A stretch of 17,153 bases of DNA. It comes from CAYYVJ01 sp964475115. GTDB taxonomy: Bacteria > Bacillota > Clostridia > Lachnospirales > Lachnospiraceae. Within the stretch, counting starts at the first letter, position 1. Each line of letters starts with the position of its first letter. The DNA is taken from positions 1 through 17,153 of the forward strand of contig CAYYVJ010000044.1 in assembly GCA_964475115.1 (NCBI GenBank), written 5' to 3'. Below, in pieces: positions 15,665-17,153 of the stretch. The notes under the pieces are model-generated. The model did not search any database. It was not told where the DNA came from and saw only the letters and a list, made by a program, of their open reading frames with translations. The translations under genes were made by a program, and so were the position numbers.

Positions 15665-15694
15665 ATGAAATAATACTTTAAGGAGGCATTTGGA

Positions 15695-16885
15695 ATGCTA
15701 AATAAAAAATCAGTGGATGATATTCAAGTAAAAGGAAAAAGAGTCCTAGTTCGTTGTGACTTTAATGTACCATTACAAGAAGGTAAAATAACAGATGAAA
15801 ACCGTCTAGTAGCGGCTCTTCCTACCATTAAGAAATTAATTGCAGAAGGAGGAAAAGTAATTCTTTGTTCTCATCTTGGTAAACCAAAAGGAGAGGCAGT
15901 TCCTTCCCTTTCTCTAGCACCAGTTGCTGTTCGTCTTGCAGAATTATTAGGTCAAGAAGTTAAATTTGCAGCAGATCCAGAAGTAGTAGGAGTCAATGCA
16001 AAAGCAGCTGTAGAGGCGATGAAAGATGGCGATGTAATCTTACTTGAAAATACTCGTTATAGAGCAGAAGAAACAAAGAATGGCGAGGCGTTTAGTAAAG
16101 ATTTAGCTTCTTTAGCAGATGTATTTGTAAATGATGCATTCGGTACAGCACATAGAGCACACTGCTCAAATGTAGGTGTAACAGAATATGTTGAAACTGC
16201 AGTAGTAGGTTATTTAATGCAAAAAGAAATTGATTTCTTAGGAAATGCGGTAAATAATCCAGAGAGACCTTTCGTAGCTATTTTAGGTGGCTCTAAAGTT
16301 TCTTCTAAAATTTCCGTTATTAATAACTTGTTAGATAAAGTTGATACTTTGATTATCGGTGGTGGTATGTCCTTTACTTTTGCAAAAGCTCAAGGCGAAG
16401 AAATTGGTAAATCATTAGTTGAAGGAGATTACTTGGAATATGCAAAAGAAATGTTAGAAAAAGCAAAAGCTAAAAATGTTCAACTTTTACTTCCGATTGA
16501 TACTATCGTAGCAAAAGAATTCTCTAATGAAGTTCCTTTCCGTGTATCAGAAAAAGACATGGCTGCAGATGAAATGGGTCTTGATATTGGACCTAAAACA
16601 TGTGAAATTTATGCGGATGCACTTAAGAATGCCAAAACAGTAGTATGGAACGGACCTATGGGTGTATTCGAAATGTCTAACTTTGCAAATGGTACCATTG
16701 CAGTAGCAAAGGCATTAGCAGAAATTGATGCAGTTACTATCATCGGTGGTGGTGATTCTGCTGCAGCTGTAAATATCTTAGGCTATGGTGATAAGATGAC
16801 ACATATTTCAACAGGTGGCGGAGCTTCTCTTGAATTCTTAGAAGGTAAAGAACTTCCAGGTGTTGTAGCAGCAAACGATAAATAA
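15695..16885 (+). CDS. pgk: Phosphoglycerate kinase
   Basis: The enzyme transfers the acyl phosphate of 1,3-bisphosphoglycerate to ADP, making ATP and 3-phosphoglycerate. The 396-residue length is usual. The substrate-binding residues are in RCDFNVP (D22, N24) and R37 in ITDENR. SHLGKPKG, LLENTRYRAEE and NDAFGTAHRAH follow. The C-terminal nucleotide domain has ILGGSKVSSKI, the GGGMSFTF region, WNGPMGVFE, GGGDSAAA and STGGGASLEFLEG. AAGGAGG lies 8 nt upstream of the ATG. It sits between gap and tpiA in the common glycolytic order, with structured RNA in both gaps. Confidence 0.98.
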   Translation: MLNKKSVDDIQVKGKRVLVRCDFNVPLQEGKITDENRLVAALPTIKKLIAEGGKVILCSHLGKPKGEAVPSLSLAPVAVRLAELLGQEVKFAADPEVVGVNAKAAVEAMKDGDVILLENTRYRAEETKNGEAFSKDLASLADVFVNDAFGTAHRAHCSNVGVTEYVETAVVGYLMQKEIDFLGNAVNNPERPFVAILGGSKVSSKISVINNLLDKVDTLIIGGGMSFTFAKAQGEEIGKSLVEGDYLEYAKEMLEKAKAKNVQLLLPIDTIVAKEFSNEVPFRVSEKDMAADEMGLDIGPKTCEIYADALKNAKTVVWNGPMGVFEMSNFANGTIAVAKALAEIDAVTIIGGGDSAAAVNILGYGDKMTHISTGGGASLEFLEGKELPGVVAANDK

Positions 16886-16898
16886 GAAATCATAAACT

Positions 16899-16933
16899 AG
16901 TTAGTATCATTGCAATTTACAGTGATACTAACT
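16899..16933 (+). promoter_or_regulatory. Long stem-loop between pgk and tpiA (processing or stability element)
   Basis: AGTTAGTATCATTG (16899-16912) pairs with CAGTGATACTAACT (16920-16933) over 14 bp with one G-U pair, closing the 7-nt loop CAATTTA. Only three T residues overlap its 3' end, then AATG, so termination should be weak. The tpiA Shine-Dalgarno sequence begins 8 nt further on. A role in mRNA stability or as an RNase site is inference. Confidence 0.6.
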
Positions 16934-16954
16934 TTAATGTAGAAAGGGATAAGT

Positions 16955-17153
16955 ATGCGTAGAAAAATAATTGCAGGAAATTGGAAGATGAATAAGACTC
17001 CAAGTGAAACTGTGAAACTAATCAATGAATTAAAACCATTAGTAGCAAATGATGATGTAGATGTAGTTTTTTGTGTACCAGCTATTTCTATTATTCCAGC
17101 TATGGAAGCAGCAAAAGGATCTAATATCCATATTGGTGCAGAAAATATGTATT
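16955..17153 (+). CDS. tpiA: Triosephosphate isomerase, N-terminal part (3' end outside window)
   Basis: This TIM-barrel enzyme interconverts dihydroxyacetone phosphate and glyceraldehyde 3-phosphate. The first 66 residues are visible. They begin RRKIIAGNWKMNKT, with the substrate-binding N and K of GNWKMN (N9 and K11). FCVPAISIIPAM and the start of the IGAENMY block follow (IGAQNMY or IGAENMY in most homologues). The catalytic His and Glu lie beyond the window. AGAAAGGG lies 6 nt before the ATG. It follows pgk by 69 nt and is the third gene of the glycolytic operon; what follows it cannot be seen. Confidence 0.97.
   Translation, partial: MRRKIIAGNWKMNKTPSETVKLINELKPLVANDDVDVVFCVPAISIIPAMEAAKGSNIHIGAENMY

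Overview
The window looks like ordinary chromosomal DNA from a low-GC, anaerobic, spore-forming Firmicute, most likely in the Lachnospiraceae (Clostridium phytofermentans-like). The signs are AT-rich codon use, strong AGGAGG-type ribosome binding sites, a SpoVB-family flippase, Clostridium-type NifS/NifU, a small protein typical of Lachnospiraceae, a reversed-domain GH3 enzyme of the Ruminococcus/Butyrivibrio type, and a PPi-type phosphofructokinase. The genus call is inference. I see no tRNA, rRNA, CRISPR array, insertion sequence or phage gene.

Layout. (1) 1-3766, plus strand: the 3' end of a GH94-like beta-glucan or disaccharide phosphorylase, a cytoplasmic GH3 beta-glycosidase with its domains in reversed order, and an 82-residue conserved protein, closed by a perfect-palindrome bidirectional terminator. 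(2) 3814-6048, minus strand: a SpoVB-type flippase followed by a lytic transglycosylase with no signal peptide, which has its own promoter. (3) 6126-13454, plus strand: a strong extended -10 promoter and a 19-bp operator-like palindrome lead into nifS, nifU, mnmA, a SWIM/SNF2 helicase gene and a PPi-type pfk. Gaps are 3-19 nt, so this is probably one operon. Its terminator lies inside the opposing hisK gene. (4) 13455-14273, minus strand: a stand-alone PHP-family histidinol-phosphatase with its own promoter. (5) 14438-17153, plus strand: the glycolytic operon gap-pgk-tpiA, cut by the window end, with a hairpin in each intercistronic gap.

How the genes fit together. The first two enzymes would break down imported beta-glucan oligosaccharides inside the cell, one by phosphorolysis. 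The products would feed the PPi-type phosphofructokinase and then the gap-pgk-tpiA enzymes. Phosphorolysis and PPi-dependent phosphorylation both save ATP, as suits a fermenting plant-polysaccharide degrader. NifS, NifU and MnmA form a sulfur path to Fe-S clusters and to 2-thiouridine in tRNA. SpoVB and the transglycosylase both act on peptidoglycan.

I found no clear undescribed system. The points most worth checking are the leader palindrome with no regulator gene nearby, the Fe-S/tRNA-thiolation/helicase/PFK operon, the GGND variant of the PFK active site, the terminator embedded in hisK, and the structured gaps of the glycolytic operon. Every intergenic stretch is shorter than 300 bases. 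The longest (14274-14566) holds two divergent promoters and the gap leader.
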